This document shows, in pieces, positions 33,601 through 43,868 of a stretch of 64,000 bases of DNA. Source of the DNA: Asterella californica (lineage: Eukaryota > Streptophyta > Marchantiopsida > Marchantiales > Aytoniaceae); NCBI GenBank assembly GCA_036924285.1, contig JAYKYS010000002.1, positions 5,456,001 through 5,520,000 of the forward strand. Direction: 5' to 3'. Under the pieces are notes generated by a model, which had not been told where the DNA came from, ran no database searches, and saw only the letters and a program-made list of their open reading frames with translations. The stretch's first letter is position 1. The number at the start of each line of letters is the position of its first letter. The translations under genes were made by a program, and so were the position numbers.

Positions 33601-36060
33601 CTGTTCTACATCCTGCCGATCCTCTGGGAGCGGAGGCACATGCCTACTCTAAAACTCTGTGTTCGTAACGTCTGTGTGTAGACAATGTATGCTATCAGTA
33701 GAAATGTGCGCATAATGTGTATGAAATCCTACTTTGTGATCTACTTTATACAATCGTCTTGAGTCGTAGGAGGGAGATCCCTTCCAATCGTAACTCACAT
33801 CTAGGAAAAATAGGGCGTTGTCAAGGCCACCACCTCTCAAGGCTTCGGTTCCCTTCTCAGTTTGGAAATTGCTTTCCACTACCTACCGTTGCTTCACATG
33901 GACAGTCACCTAAAAATAAAGTGGGAGTTGTCTCTCTTAAAATAGTAAATTCTGATTCCTATCCAAAATAGCCATGTCAACTGACTATCTATCTCTACTG
34001 CTTACTCCTGATCGCTAGGTGAAGTCCTCATGAGATCCTGATCTCTTAATTCGGCTTCTGATAACGTGGAAAGCCCTGCTGGTACCTCTGATGCGGTCGC
34101 GGTAGCTTCCTCTTCGATGTTCGTAATGTGGACTTTTGGTGTAGCTTCGGAAGACAGAAGAGGCTTCTGGGAAGACACCTTGTCTTCCGGGGCTTCTTTT
34201 GTCGTCTTCTCGGCTTCTAGTGTTGTCACCACCAAGTGGACTGGGAGGTCGAACTCCTCCTTGTCGAGATCCTTGCCAACTGCTGGTCTTGACGCATGAG
34301 AAGGCGTAGCGACATGCTGGAGAATCGAGGGAAGATCGTAATGAGTCTTCAGGTGAGGCCTCAATCTGCCGATCTAGATAGTGGAACATGCTCTCCTTGC
34401 AGTCCACTAACATCTCCCTAGAAGCATCATCCCATTCACGAGCGAGGATAAGAAGCTTTCTTCCTGCAGTGAAGTTGAACTTTTTTCGAAGCGTCTATCC
34501 CATATGTGTCATGATCTCCTTGGCTCGGGCTTCGGCTTCTTCCCGCTGCTTCTTCTTTGCTGCGGCTTGAGCTTCCGCAGCTTCTCGCAGTGCACTCCAA
34601 ATCGTCTTCTCTTTTGTGAGACTAGTGAGCTTACCTTTGATCCTCAGAACTTCCTGTTCGTGCTGCTGAAGTCGTGTCTGCAACTCCTAGTTGCTCTTCC
34701 GCAGCTGCGCCAACTCCTTGACAGAAGCAAAAGCTTCCGCCTTGTACTTCTTTGCGATCTTGTCCGTGGTGCCGAGGTTGGCTTCCAGCGCTTCCAGCTT
34801 CTGCTTCTGGACCTCCTCCTGCTGCATCAAGGTTCGAAGACCGAATCCAGACTGCAGTGTCCTAAGTCATCGTGCGCTTCTCCACCAACTTCATGGTTGG
34901 CTGGATCTCCGAACTAAAGAAGGCGCTGAACTCTTCCAGCCATCTTCTCGCAGAAGACAAGTTCATCTCCACGAATCAATCTGATGCGTCTTCCTTGTCT
35001 TCCAGAGATATGAATACCTCTTCTATCACCGTGGTCTTCTCCTTCTGTGCACGAGAAGACGCTATCTCAATATCTTCCGGGGTGGAAGCTTTCTTCCCAC
35101 TGTAGAAGCAGCCCTCTTCGATGCGCTTCCTCTAGTCGCAGTCAGTACATCGATCCATATCTTGGTTTCTGGAGTCTTCGGAAGACTCCTTGTGGTCTCA
35201 GAAGCTATCTTCCGGGTGATCTTAGTGCTGGATGTGTCATCTTGTGAATCCGACTCGGATCCAGAGTGGATGGTCGAGAAAGATGCAACTCTTTCGAGAC
35301 ACACTCCTAGGTCTTATCCTCCTCAATGACGACGCATCTTTTGTGTCGCTGGAGTCGTCTTCTAGTACCGTAATCATCTTCTACTGAGTGCTTGGTCTTG
35401 TCTGAGACACTAAAGTGGGAAGGGAAGACATGACAGTTGTTCGGTCTTCTTCCTCCGAGATCTCTTCTTTCACCTCTTGCTGTCTCGCTGACCCATACTT
35501 GATCAACTGGTCTTCTTTCAAATCTCCCTTGGACACGTACAGATAACAGAAGAAGGGAGTAAGATGCCCTCCTGCTGGATGCACAAGTACACTAGCTCGG
35601 CCTGGATGTAGGTGTGGAAGAAGACGTCTCAGTTGATGATTTGTCCTTCTCAGATAGCTTCCAAGAACTCCACGTCTTGGTCTCCAAGGTACCTCACCTT
35701 CTGGACCTTTCTCTTGGGAAAAAGATGAAGATACAACTTCCTCAGAAGACGCTTCTTCGGCTCCCGGTAAGCTTCTACCTTCCATCCGTTCCTCTCTTGT
35801 CTGTCTTCCAAGAAGAGGCATGTAGTACTCCTAGGTACATACCACTTCCCAGAGATCATCGATATGATCTTCTTCTCCAGCTCGTACCCGCGGTTCTCTG
35901 CTTCTGGCCGATGAAAAGTCATACGCCGTCACTCCATCATCCAGGAAGATGATCTTCCTCGAGCGACCCCTGTCTTGACAGGTTCACGATTGTGAGGAGA
36001 CAATGCTGCCCAGACCTCCTCCAGAATACCTTGATCTGCGAGGTTCTGTAAACCCTCCAC
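30642..36060 (-). mobile_element. GAAGAC-rich element, copy B (lacks the inverted termini)
   Basis: Homologous to copy C block by block: 30642-31500 with 45353-46206, 33303-33660 with 46207-46560, and 33960-36060 with 46815-49045. The left edge starts at tgtagtgtc, the same phrase found just inside the left inverted repeat of copy C. The right edge lies near 36045-36060, where protein similarity ends at NLADQG. GAAGAC/GTCTTC recurs very often throughout. A 1.8-kb TG...CA block interrupts the 3' noncoding part. The flanks are an unrelated plus-strand gag on the left and the 3' LTR of element D on the right. Confidence 0.7.
31501..33302. mobile_element. probable solo LTR inserted in copy B
   Basis: Copy C has uninterrupted sequence (gtccgtacgtagatccgaag) where copy B has gtctgtacgt, then 1802 bp beginning TGTCGTAGTACG and ending CGTCACGTCA, then acgtggatccgaag. 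The acgt (4 bp, or tacgt/aacgt) on both sides fits a target duplication, and the TG...CA ends fit an LTR. Inside are a direct repeat of ataaggacagcagg(g)gggcagcttaagct near 32500 and 32556 and an imperfect long inverted repeat (32199-32221 with 32311-32333). No gag or pol is present. Family unknown; orientation not determined. Confidence 0.5.
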
Positions 36061-36063
36061 GGT
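34000..36063 (-). pseudogene. coiled-coil gag-like protein of the GAAGAC-rich family (copy B)
   Basis: Collinear with the copy C protein but broken by several stops and frameshifts. Recognisable blocks on the minus strand: NLADQGILEEVWAAL near 36.04 kb, STTCLFLEDRQ near 35.82 kb, HLFPKRKVQKVRYLGDQD near 35.7 kb, a Ser/Asp-rich middle, a helical segment with RLQQHEQEVLR at 34.68 kb, LRKKFNFTAGRKLLIL near 34.46 kb and an acidic tail. It retains a Trp at the place where copy C has a stop, so the copies lost function independently. No zinc knuckle, protease or polymerase domain is visible. Function unknown; gag-like is inferred from position and composition. Confidence 0.55.
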
Positions 36064-36201
36064 CTTATCGATCAACTACCCCCGATCTCTCAACCTCCAC
36101 GATCGTCATCGATGAATCTGCAACATGTCGGGTTTGTCTCTCACTCAGGAGTCACCTCTGATGGCTTTGATGGAAGCACACCATGAACTTGAAGAAAAAA
36201 A

Positions 36202-36834
36202 TGCTAAGTTCACTCATTCATACACCCATAAACTCATCAACTAAAATCGTCCATTCTAACGACGCCTCTCAAGTTCTCACATGCTAAAATATCACACATT
36301 CTCTATATTACTCAAGTTGTCATTACGACGATGTGAAAACAAGGATGAGGAGCTCTTCTCTACTCCTCTATTTATACATTCTAGGTTTTTACTTTGGCAC
36401 ACTTCGGTAACTCAGCCGTAACTATTTTTACCGGGTTTTACTAAGATATTATTTAAGGTAAAAGCATTAATCACATGAGCTTTTTATCTTTTCACATGGG
36501 CTTATTCCTTGAAAGTCAACTTCTAGAAGGATTCTAGAATATTCTTAAAGAATCCCCATCTACACTAGGACCCACTAAAAAGAAAACATGTGGAATCTCT
36601 TCTTGTTTTTAATGCCACAAAGTCCACAATTTTAATCCAACCATTAATATCAAGTCAAAAAAGAGATAAGGGATATTTCCACCTCCTTTCTACCTTGTAG
36701 AAAGATGACAAGATAGTAATGCTCACTCTTTAGCAAATATCTGATTTCTGCCCAAAAGTACAACTAAGTTTAACCATAACTAATGTTAGCTAGTCATGAC
36801 TAACTTGATATCTCCTTAAAGTACTTGGGCAGCA
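36202..36834 (-). mobile_element. 3' LTR of Gypsy element D
   Basis: 633 bp bounded by TGCT...AGCA, lying directly downstream (minus sense) of the end of the D integrase. A purine-rich stretch containing gtgtggagaa precedes it and could be the polypurine tract. A good TATA box, tataaatag (complement of 36368-36376), sits in the body with the expected orientation. No partner 5' LTR is in the window, since D is truncated at 44.66 kb by copy C, so the ends rest on the TG/CA rule only. Confidence 0.55.
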
Positions 36835-36894
36835 AATAAATATTCTCCACACTTAACTATAACTAAACACCTTACTAATAGACAAACTTCCTAT

Positions 36895-37908
36895 GTGTAA
36901 CATAGGTCGTTTGTCCGGACTAAATTTTCGCTCTGTCCTCGGAGTGAAGAGAGAACTTTCGTCGATGAAACAACTTCAACTTGTCATGATTTACTCGATC
37001 GAATCTCTTTCCTCCCAGCTCCTGAAGATCATATGTGAAGTTGCTCCACACCTAATCTACAACAAAAGGACCAAAATATCTAGGAAGAAACTTCTTCCTA
37101 GCCCTCTTGAATCTGATAGCATCATACAACATTACCCAATCTCCGACTTGAAAAGGTTTTACTTCTCTCTTGTCCAATCGTTTGTCGTAACTCTTCTTTT
37201 GATACGCCTGAGCTCGTTCTATCCGGATCATTGCTATCGCTCGGATCTCTTCCAACTCCATGAGTTGCTCTCTTCTTGATCTGATCACGTCTTCTCCCCT
37301 CGACCTTTTCAATTTCGTTGAATAGTTTGAAAAGTATCCAATTCGAATTGGATCGACAACTTAGACTCCACTCCATAAACCAGTCGAAATGGAGAGTACC
37401 CAGTAGAAGTCTTTGTTGTCGTTCGATACTCCCATAAGATGACATGTAGCATCTTATCTCAAGTATGTTTCGTAGTCTCAACACCAACATCTTTGGCGAG
37501 CATCATACAAAGTGTAAGATTGGTCTTCTCCGCAAGACCATTAGCATTGCTTTGTATGAGGTCGTTATTCGTGGCTTGATAAAAAAATGTTGTAGCATAG
37601 CAGTAGTCATGCTCCCTACAAACTCTCCTCCTCTATCTGAGACCAACTTTAACGGACATCCAAATCTTGTGATGATCTTCTCTCATAAGAATCTACAGAC
37701 TTCAGTTTCATTAGTCTCTCTCAAAGGTCTAGCCTCTACCCACTTGGTACAATAGTCAGTGGCGACTACAATGTATCTAATACCTCGAGGTGTCTTATTA
37801 AGAGGACTTACAAAGTCAATACCCCACTTCTCAAATGGTCTTAACACTAGAATTGATCTTAACGGAGGTGTTCTAGTAGACTTCAGAGCAAATGCTTGAC
37901 ATACATCG
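36895..37908 (-). pseudogene. integrase core and C-terminus of Gypsy element D
   Basis: The minus frame from 37908 reads CQAFALKSTR, then the RNase-H-fold core beginning FEKWGIDFVSPL, TDYCTKWVEA and, after a frame change, SDRGGEFV near 37.63 kb, with the C-terminal part QVGDWVMLYDAIRF and PRYFGPFVVD (37052-37312). These are Ty3/Gypsy integrase signatures. At least two frameshifts separate the blocks, so it is dead. The N-terminal half lies beyond the chromovirus at 43869 onward; joining across CATCG restores a continuous zinc-finger reading, which shows that the chromovirus interrupted this gene. Confidence 0.85.
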
Positions 37909-38285
37909 TGTAACCATGCATAGTTAACTATACTCATAGTTAGAACTATGTGTAGAGTTGACTATAGCGGGACCATGGTATGTGGGACCGGATAAGATAT
38001 GTGTAGAGTTGACTATAGTGGGACCATGGTATGTGGGACCGGATAAGAATGTGGTGGTGTTGATATTTGATTGGTAGTTGATTGTGTGGGTTGCATGGAA
38101 GCCATGTCATCAATCCGTGTGAGGATTGATGAGTGGTTAGTATGGATTGGGGTGTGCACTTATCTAACTATATAAAGAAGGAGAATGGTCATTGAAAGAC
38201 ATTCCACCTTGAGTTGAGTTGAGAGTTCTTCCGTCTGTTCATGAGTGTTCTTGAGGATCGCGATTAGAGTTTCTGTAGTGTTACA
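37909..38285 (+). repeat. 5' LTR of the chromovirus
   Basis: 377 bp, TGTAAC...TTACA. U3 starts with a palindrome atagttaactat and a catagtt/aactatg hairpin, followed by two tandem 51-bp units (37948-38049) beginning atgtgtagag that may act as promoter/enhancer repeats. A TATA box, tatataaag, is at 38169-38177. The 3' LTR matches it except at one base. Confidence 0.95.
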
Positions 38286-38286
38286 A

Positions 38287-38298
38287 TGGTATCAGAGC
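38287..38298 (+). promoter_or_regulatory. primer-binding site, initiator-Met tRNA
   Basis: TGGTATCAGAGC begins two bases after the LTR end and equals the complement of the 3' end of plant tRNA-iMet, the usual primer of plant Ty3 and Copia elements. Spacing and sequence are standard. Confidence 0.95.
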
Positions 38299-38823
38299 AA
38301 GGCTTTTCTTCTGAGAGAGTGGATTACCCCTCTTAGGAGAAAGAATTGCAAAGAAACCTTGTGATTAGATGCACATGAGTGGAGAGAAATTTCGAATTTT
38401 CAATAGTAGTGAGAGAAAGTGATAGAAATAGTGAAAACTCGAGCTGCTTACAGTCCTTGTGAAACTTCGAGAGAAAGTTGAAATCATTTCAACTTTTAGT
38501 ATGTTATAGAGGGAGGACTAAGCTACCTATGACACTTGAAACCTCATGGAGATCACTTATAGTTTGAAAGATCTGACATTCGAAATGTGAGGGGGTTTTT
38601 TCAGATTTTTTCGGTTTTTTCACATTTCGCTCTCGAGAAGGATTTTACAGTCACTGCCATGTTTTGAGGTTGTCAAATCTCAAGTAGAATCTTTGCAAAT
38701 CTCTAATTGGCAAGATAAGCTATCCAAGGGTTCAACAAATGCGAGATTTGACCCAAGGAAACTCTAGTTATAGTCTTCGGAAGATAGGGGGTCAAACTGC
38801 CAAAATTGCAAAATTTGGTACAC

Positions 38824-39039
38824 ATGGAAGGAGGGATTCATAGAGTTCCAGATTTTCCGTTTTTGAATCCTTTCCATATCAAACTCCTCTACATTGCACG
38901 TCATCATTTTCAGGTTTATTTGGTGGCGCACTTCGGAGATGCTTTCATGACGCAAGTGATGAACTCACCTGTCCCTGTGATTCTTCCGATCGTAACGTAT
39001 GCTGCTACGTGGGACCTCACGCTCTATATCTTGCTTTAG
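38824..39039 (+). CDS. small ORF1 in the chromovirus leader (71 aa)
   Basis: An ATG frame of 71 codons between the primer site and gag. A related frame of equal length with the same start and stop is found at 14600-14816 (about 49% identical by eye), with shared NxFxIK, FMxxVM and WDLTxYILL. The middle, FGDAF...SPVPVILP, is repeated in altered form in the next ORF (FGEAF...SPQPFVIP), suggesting an ancient tandem duplication. No known domain; weakly hydrophobic; no clear signal peptide. It may be an accessory protein, a relic of the gag N-terminus or a constrained leader segment. Confidence 0.55.
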   Translation: MEGGIHRVPDFPFLNPFHIKLLYIARHHFQVYLVAHFGDAFMTQVMNSPVPVILPIVTYAATWDLTLYILL

Positions 39040-39045
39040 GAGGAT

Positions 39046-39246
39046 ATGGATCTGAATCGACCACCAACCACCTTCAACACTTGGTGCGCAGTTCATTATA
39101 CATGTCGTCCCAAGGTGACATACCGTGAGGAAATAGTGAGAGAATTTGGAGAGGCATTCTATCAAGAAGTTATCTCGTCGCCTCAACCTTTTGTGATACC
39201 TTTGTTCGTGAGGCGTTTTCGTGTAGTGATACTGACATTGTATTGA
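39046..39246 (+). CDS. small ORF2 in the chromovirus leader (66 aa)
   Basis: Starts with ATG six bases after the stop of ORF1 and in the same frame. It opens MDLN like the ORF2-like frame at 14824. It contains VREFGEAFYQEVISSP, resembling the middle of ORF1. Several stops between 39244 and 39300 separate it from gag. Termination-reinitiation or leaky scanning would be needed for translation; this is speculation. Role unknown. Confidence 0.4.
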   Translation: MDLNRPPTTFNTWCAVHYTCRPKVTYREEIVREFGEAFYQEVISSPQPFVIPLFVRRFRVVILTLY

Positions 39247-39300
39247 AGGTAGTAGAAAGAGTGGTGTAAGGACTGAGAGTGTTGAGAGACGTTAGAATGA

Positions 39301-40056
39301 GTGGAAATAACATGGAGCAACATGCAAGAAGGTTTGCTGCAGAATTTCCAATCAGTGGATTCAGTGCAGATGGCTCGAATGAAGCTCTGGGATCTCAAGC
39401 AACGAGGAAGTCTCCAAGAATACGTAGAGGAATTTCAAGATCTACAAGTAGCTATCTCTGATATGAGCCAGGCAGAAGCTTTAGACGTGTTCAAACGCGG
39501 ATTGAAGGAGAGAATTCGCCAAGAAGTCATGGTGAATAATCCACGTACCGTGTTCGAAGCATTCGGTTATGCCCAAAGAATTGCTGGTGCATTAGGTATC
39601 GCTAGAGGGGGGGAACCACCAATCGTACCGCGAGTTCAATATGGAGGTCCAATGCCCATGGAATTGGGTAATCTTCGGCAACGGGACGGTTATGCACGAC
39701 AATTCTATGGAGAGGATCGGAGAGATCGTGCTAGAGAGCAACCAAGACGAGAAGTGATACCACGAGGTGGCGGTGTCGGAGGTGGAGTTCGTAACTATGT
39801 ACCTCGAGGACTTCCGAGGGATGGTGATATTGGTGAAGGCATTCGAAATCAAGAGCTTCAAGGAGAGACACGGCGTTGTTATAACTGTGGGAGAATTGGG
39901 CACATAGCTGCTCATTGTCGCACCCGATTCCCTCGAGGAAATCGAGCTACTTATCGAAGACCTCTGAATCATCTGAATGATAGAGCAGAGGAAGGTGGAG
40001 AGGAAGGAGAGATGCAGTACAACAATCCAGTTTTGGAAAACGAAGAGCACCAGTAG
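39301..40056 (+). CDS. gag: gag of the chromovirus, N-terminally short
   Basis: The frame is open from just after a TGA at 39298; the first in-frame ATG is 39322. It reads the C-terminal half of the Ty3-type capsid domain (a start like [41 protein letters not shown]), then an Arg/Gly-rich linker and one CCHC zinc knuckle, [14 protein letters not shown], near residue 193. The usual N-terminal capsid helices are absent, so the protein is shorter than normal (about 250 versus roughly 350-450 residues). It overlaps the pol frame by 73 nt. Confidence 0.85.
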   Translation: MEITWSNMQEGLLQNFQSVDSVQMARMKLWDLKQRGSLQEYVEEFQDLQVAISDMSQAEALDVFKRGLKERIRQEVMVNNPRTVFEAFGYAQRIAGALGIARGGEPPIVPRVQYGGPMPMELGNLRQRDGYARQFYGEDRRDRAREQPRREVIPRGGGVGGGVRNYVPRGLPRDGDIGEGIRNQELQGETRRCYNCGRIGHIAAHCRTRFPRGNRATYRRPLNHLNDRAEEGGEEGEMQYNNPVLENEEHQ

Positions 40057-42271
40057 ATTTACCTCGTCGTCGTACTGGTTCAACAAAGAGAAGAAAAGGC
40101 GAGAATGGAGGACAAAAGAAGGAGTTAAATGGATTGACACGAAGGACTACGCAACTAATCGTTACTGACGGAGTGTTAGAAGGCATTAAGGTGAGAGTGT
40201 TGATTGATCCTGGCGCAACTGAGAACTTTCTGTCGCGTTCAGTTGCTATGAGATTGGATTTGGCTTTGGAGAAGGATGACAAGGAAGAAGTAGAGCTGCC
40301 AAACGGGCACACTGAGATGATTGAGTCTCTCCCACGGAGTGTAGCGCTCACTATAGGGCAATATTCAGAAAAGATTGAATGGCGAGTTATTCGATTAGCT
40401 CGTTATGATGTCATTTTGGGTATGCCTTGGATGGAGCAATACAATCCGGAGGTGGATTGGAGAAAGAAGATTGTGAAGAGTAAGGGGTGGATAGTTTTTG
40501 GAGACAGAGTAAGATCTCGATCTAGAAACATACCTCTGTATGTGATAGAACAGACCGCTATTCATAGTGGTGATGTATGTTTCTTGGGGTTAATAAGAGA
40601 AGCTTATAGTTCCAACTATGATGGCGATATTCCGGATAGTTTCAAAATGATTGTAGAAGAATTCAAAGATGTTTTCCCGAATGATTTACCTTCCGGATTA
40701 CCACCAAGAAGGCGAGTAGATCACAAGATTGAGGTACTTCCAGGTAGTGCACCTCCTTGTAAAGCACCATATCGATTAGCACCGCACGAGTTGGAGGAGT
40801 GCAAAGCTCAAGTGGAGGAACTGTTACACAAAGGATTCATCCAACCTACTGTATCTCCTTATGGAGCTCCGGTCTTGTTCGTGAAGAAGAAGGACGGGAG
40901 TATGCGTATGTGCATAGACTATCGAGCTCTCAATCTTCAGACTGTGAAGAATAAGTATCCATTACCTCGAATGGATGACTTGTTTGATCAACTACGAGGA
41001 GCAAAGTACTTCACCAAATTGGATTTACGAAGCGGTTATAATCAGATCCGGATTGCTGAGCCAGATGTACAAAAGACTGCTTTTCGTACAAGGTACGGTC
41101 ACTTTGAGTACTTAGTGATGCCTTTTGGTCTCACTAATGCACCCGCTACATTTATGGGTCTAATGAATGACATCTTTCGACCATACTTGGATAGATCTGT
41201 CATTGTATTCCTAGATGATATTCTTGTCTATAGTAAGACGTTGCAAGAGCATAAGATGCACTTACAGGAGATTTTACAAGTACTTCGACAAAACCAGCTA
41301 TATGCCAAGATCTCTAAATGTGAGTTTGGCAAGAGCGATGTAGATTACCTAGGACATCGTGTGAGTGGAGCAGGAATCCAAGTCATGAGCGATAAGATTG
41401 AGGCAATCCAAAAGTGGAGTGCTCCAGAAGATCAAACCCAGTTAAAGAGTTTTCTAGGACTTACGGGGTTCTATCGTAGATTTGTCAAAAACTTTGCACA
41501 AGTTGCACAGGACTTGACAAACCTATTAGGTCAAGGACAAAAATGGAGATGGGATACATCGCATGAGCTTGCCTTCCAAGCCTTGAAGGACGCGCTGTTA
41601 CAAGCACCAATCCTTAAGTGGTATGATCCTACAAAACCCATTAAGTTGGCCACAGATGCATCAGGTACAGCAATAGGAGCAGTGTTACAACAAGCATGGG
41701 CAGATGGCTGGCATCCTGTAGCTTTTTTTTCCCGTAAGTTGCTTCCTGCAGAACGCAACTATCATACCACAGAAAGAGAGGAGTTAGCTATTGTGTTGGC
41801 TACCAAGCATTGGAAGCACTACTTGGGAGATAAGGAGTTTGTGGTAGAAACAGACCACAAACCATTGATTTACTTGCAGACGCAGAAGGACCTCTCCAAA
41901 CGTCAAATTCGATGGGCGGAATGGCGACAACGCTTCAACATGCAGATTCTATACGTGGAAGGGAAAAAGCAACTTGCTGATGCGTTAACTCGAATGCCTC
42001 GAGTTAATCACATGTCGACAGAAGTGAAGATCCATTCCGATTGGTGGCAACAATTGATGGAAGCTACCAGAACGGATGAGGAGATTGTGGCAGCAACTAA
42101 GCACACCAAGCTTACCAAGATGCATGGGTTAGCATTCAAGGACGGCAAAGTTTGGATTCCCAACAATCCACAGCTTCGTACGACTATCTTGACAGAATGT
42201 CATGATTCAGCGATTGCCGGTCATGTCGGAATCGAGAAGACTTTGGAGACGGTGCAGCGCATTTATTATTG
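39984..42271 (+). CDS. pol: chromovirus pol, protease-reverse transcriptase-RNase H part
   Basis: Open in the -1 frame relative to gag from 39984, with no ATG before the protease, so it would be made as a gag-pol fusion. Numbering from 40134: retropepsin LIDPGAT at residues 24-30 (DPG where DSG is commonest; DPG also occurs in plant elements), RT from about residue 205 with [26 protein letters not shown] and the catalytic FLDD at 359-362, RNase H with TDAS (Asp508), Glu549 in TEREE and Asp574 in ETDHKP. The integrase zinc finger begins near residue 690 ([11 protein letters not shown]) and the frame is then lost at about 42270. Confidence 0.92.
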
Positions 42272-42273
42272 TG

Positions 42274-43122
42274 ATGAGATACATCAAAAGTTGTCTTGCT
42301 TGTCAACAGAACAAGGCAACCAATCAAACACCGGCAGGCTTACTCCAACCATTACCTATTCCTACTAACCGATGGGAACATGTGAGTATGGATTTAGTGT
42401 GTGAACTACCTCCAACTAGTACGGGATTTGACTCTATTGTAGTTTTTGTTGATAAGTTGAGCAAAATGATTCATATTCGTCCAACCAAGAAGACTATTAC
42501 TGCACCAGAGCTCGCTCAAATCTACTTAGACGCTGTTTTTGCTCAACATGGTCTTTCTAGAGTCTTAATTACTGATAGGGGATCACATTTTACAAGCATG
42601 TTTTGGAAAACCTTGTTTGGGTTATTCAAAACTAAGCTTGCTATGTCCACAGCTTACCATCCTCAGAGTGATGGACAAACAGAACGGGCTAATCGTACGA
42701 TAGAAGATATGTTACGAGCTTTTACGATTGAAGAGCAAGCGAGGTGGGATGAACTCCTACCTTTAGTAGAGTTCTCCTACAATAACTCTGTGAACGCATC
42801 GACAAAAGCTACACCGTTCTACTTGATGTACGGCGCACATCCGCTCACTCCTTCTAGTTTTACTAGATTTGGATCAGGACAGGAGTCAACAACCAAAGTT
42901 GCTGCCGTCAACGAATTTGTGCAGAAGATCCATGCAGGTGTTCACCAAGCCAAGGAGAAGATTCAAACTGCTCAAAATCGTCAGAAGCAATATGCAGATG
43001 CTCATCGTCGTCATGTGGAGTTTGACATTGGGGAGAAAGTGTGGTTATCTACCACTAACTTGTCGTTAGTAGGTGTTCGCAAATTTAACCCTAGATACAT
43101 CGGTCCATTCACCATCTTATGA
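42274..43122 (+). pseudogene. chromovirus integrase, out of frame with RT and ending in a premature stop
   Basis: After the frame change near 42270 the reading continues with CLACQQNK (the CC part of the HHCC finger), DLVCELP (first Asp), TDRGSHF (second Asp) and DGQTERANRT (Glu), with exactly 35 residues between the second Asp and the Glu, as in D,D35E integrases. The GPY/F-like RYIGPFTIL motif precedes a TGA at 43120-43122. RT frame is position 0 mod 3, integrase 1 mod 3, consistent with loss of 2 nt or gain of 1 nt. It cannot be made as part of a normal polyprotein. Confidence 0.92.
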
Positions 43123-43473
43123 CGAGTTGGAGCTGTGGCGTACAAATTACAACTTCCGGTTCATATGCGCATGCATCCGGTGTTTCATGTTTCTTTATTG
43201 AGAAAATATGTTCCACGTTCTCCTCGTTTCACCAATCCTCACATAGCACCACCATTGCCAGAAATAGTGGATGATCATGAGGAATACGAGGTAGAAAGCA
43301 TACTGAATAAACGTCTTCGTGGTACTCGATATCCCAAGATAGAATACTTGGTAAAATGGAAAGGATATCCATTATATGAGGCTACTTGGGAACCACTAGG
43401 AAATTTGACTAATGCCGACTTGTTAGTTCAAGCTTATGAGCATTCCATCATCAACGAGGACGTTGCAACTTAA
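43123..43473 (+). pseudogene. chromodomain tail of the chromovirus integrase
   Basis: In the same frame as the integrase but beyond the TGA at 43120. It reads VAYKLQLP and MHPVFHVSLLRKY (the usual link) and then a chromodomain at about 43285-43440 (VESILNKR, EYLVKWKGYP, EATWEP). The aromatic residues expected for histone-tail binding are present (Tyr at the first strand, Trp in VKWKGY, Trp in ATWEP). Chromodomains of this class steer integration toward heterochromatin. Confidence 0.92.
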
Positions 43474-43475
43474 AT

Positions 43476-43486
43476 GGAGGGAGGTT
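43476..43486 (+). promoter_or_regulatory. polypurine tract
   Basis: ggagggaggtt immediately precedes the 3' LTR, the site where plus-strand DNA synthesis is primed. Confidence 0.85.
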
Positions 43487-43863
43487 TGTAACCATGCATA
43501 GTTAACTATACTCATAGTTAGAACTATGTGTAGAGTTGACTATAGCGGGACCATGGTATGTGGGACCGGATAAGATATGTGTAGAGTTGACTATAGTGGG
43601 ACCATGGTATGTGGGATCGGATAAGAATGTGGTGGTGTTGATATTTGATTGGTAGTTGATTGTGTGGGTTGCATGGAAGCCATGTCATCAATCCGTGTGA
43701 GGATTGATGAGTGGTTAGTATGGATTGGGGTGTGCACTTATCTAACTATATAAAGAAGGAGAATGGTCATTGAAAGACATTCCACCTTGAGTTGAGTTGA
43801 GAGTTCTTCCGTCTGTTCATGAGTGTTCTTGAGGATCGCGATTAGAGTTTCTGTAGTGTTACA
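43487..43863 (+). repeat. 3' LTR of the chromovirus
   Basis: 377 bp, matching the 5' LTR base for base except one C to T change in the second 51-bp unit (gtgggatcgg versus gtgggaccgg). Followed by the target duplication CATCG at 43864-43868. Confidence 0.95.
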
Positions 43864-43868
43864 CATCG

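Larger units (their letters stand above)
37904..43868 (+). mobile_element. chromovirus (Ty3/Gypsy) LTR retrotransposon, complete with target duplication
   Basis: Order on the plus strand: CATCG (37904-37908), 5' LTR, tRNA-iMet primer site, about 1 kb leader with two small ORFs, gag, protease-RT-RNase H, integrase, chromodomain, polypurine tract, 3' LTR, CATCG (43864-43868). The two 377-bp LTRs differ at one base (C in the 5', T in the 3' copy, near LTR position 130), so insertion is recent. It sits inside the integrase gene of element D. Despite its youth, pol has a frameshift and a stop, and gag lacks its N-terminal portion, so this copy was either mobilised in trans or damaged very soon after insertion. 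Confidence 0.95.

Noticed and set aside
36202..36834. D 3' LTR taken at first as the edge of copy B
   Set aside because: Copy B similarity stops near 36060, and the 36202-36834 block has TG/CA ends, an own TATA box and lies directly behind the D integrase, so it belongs to D.
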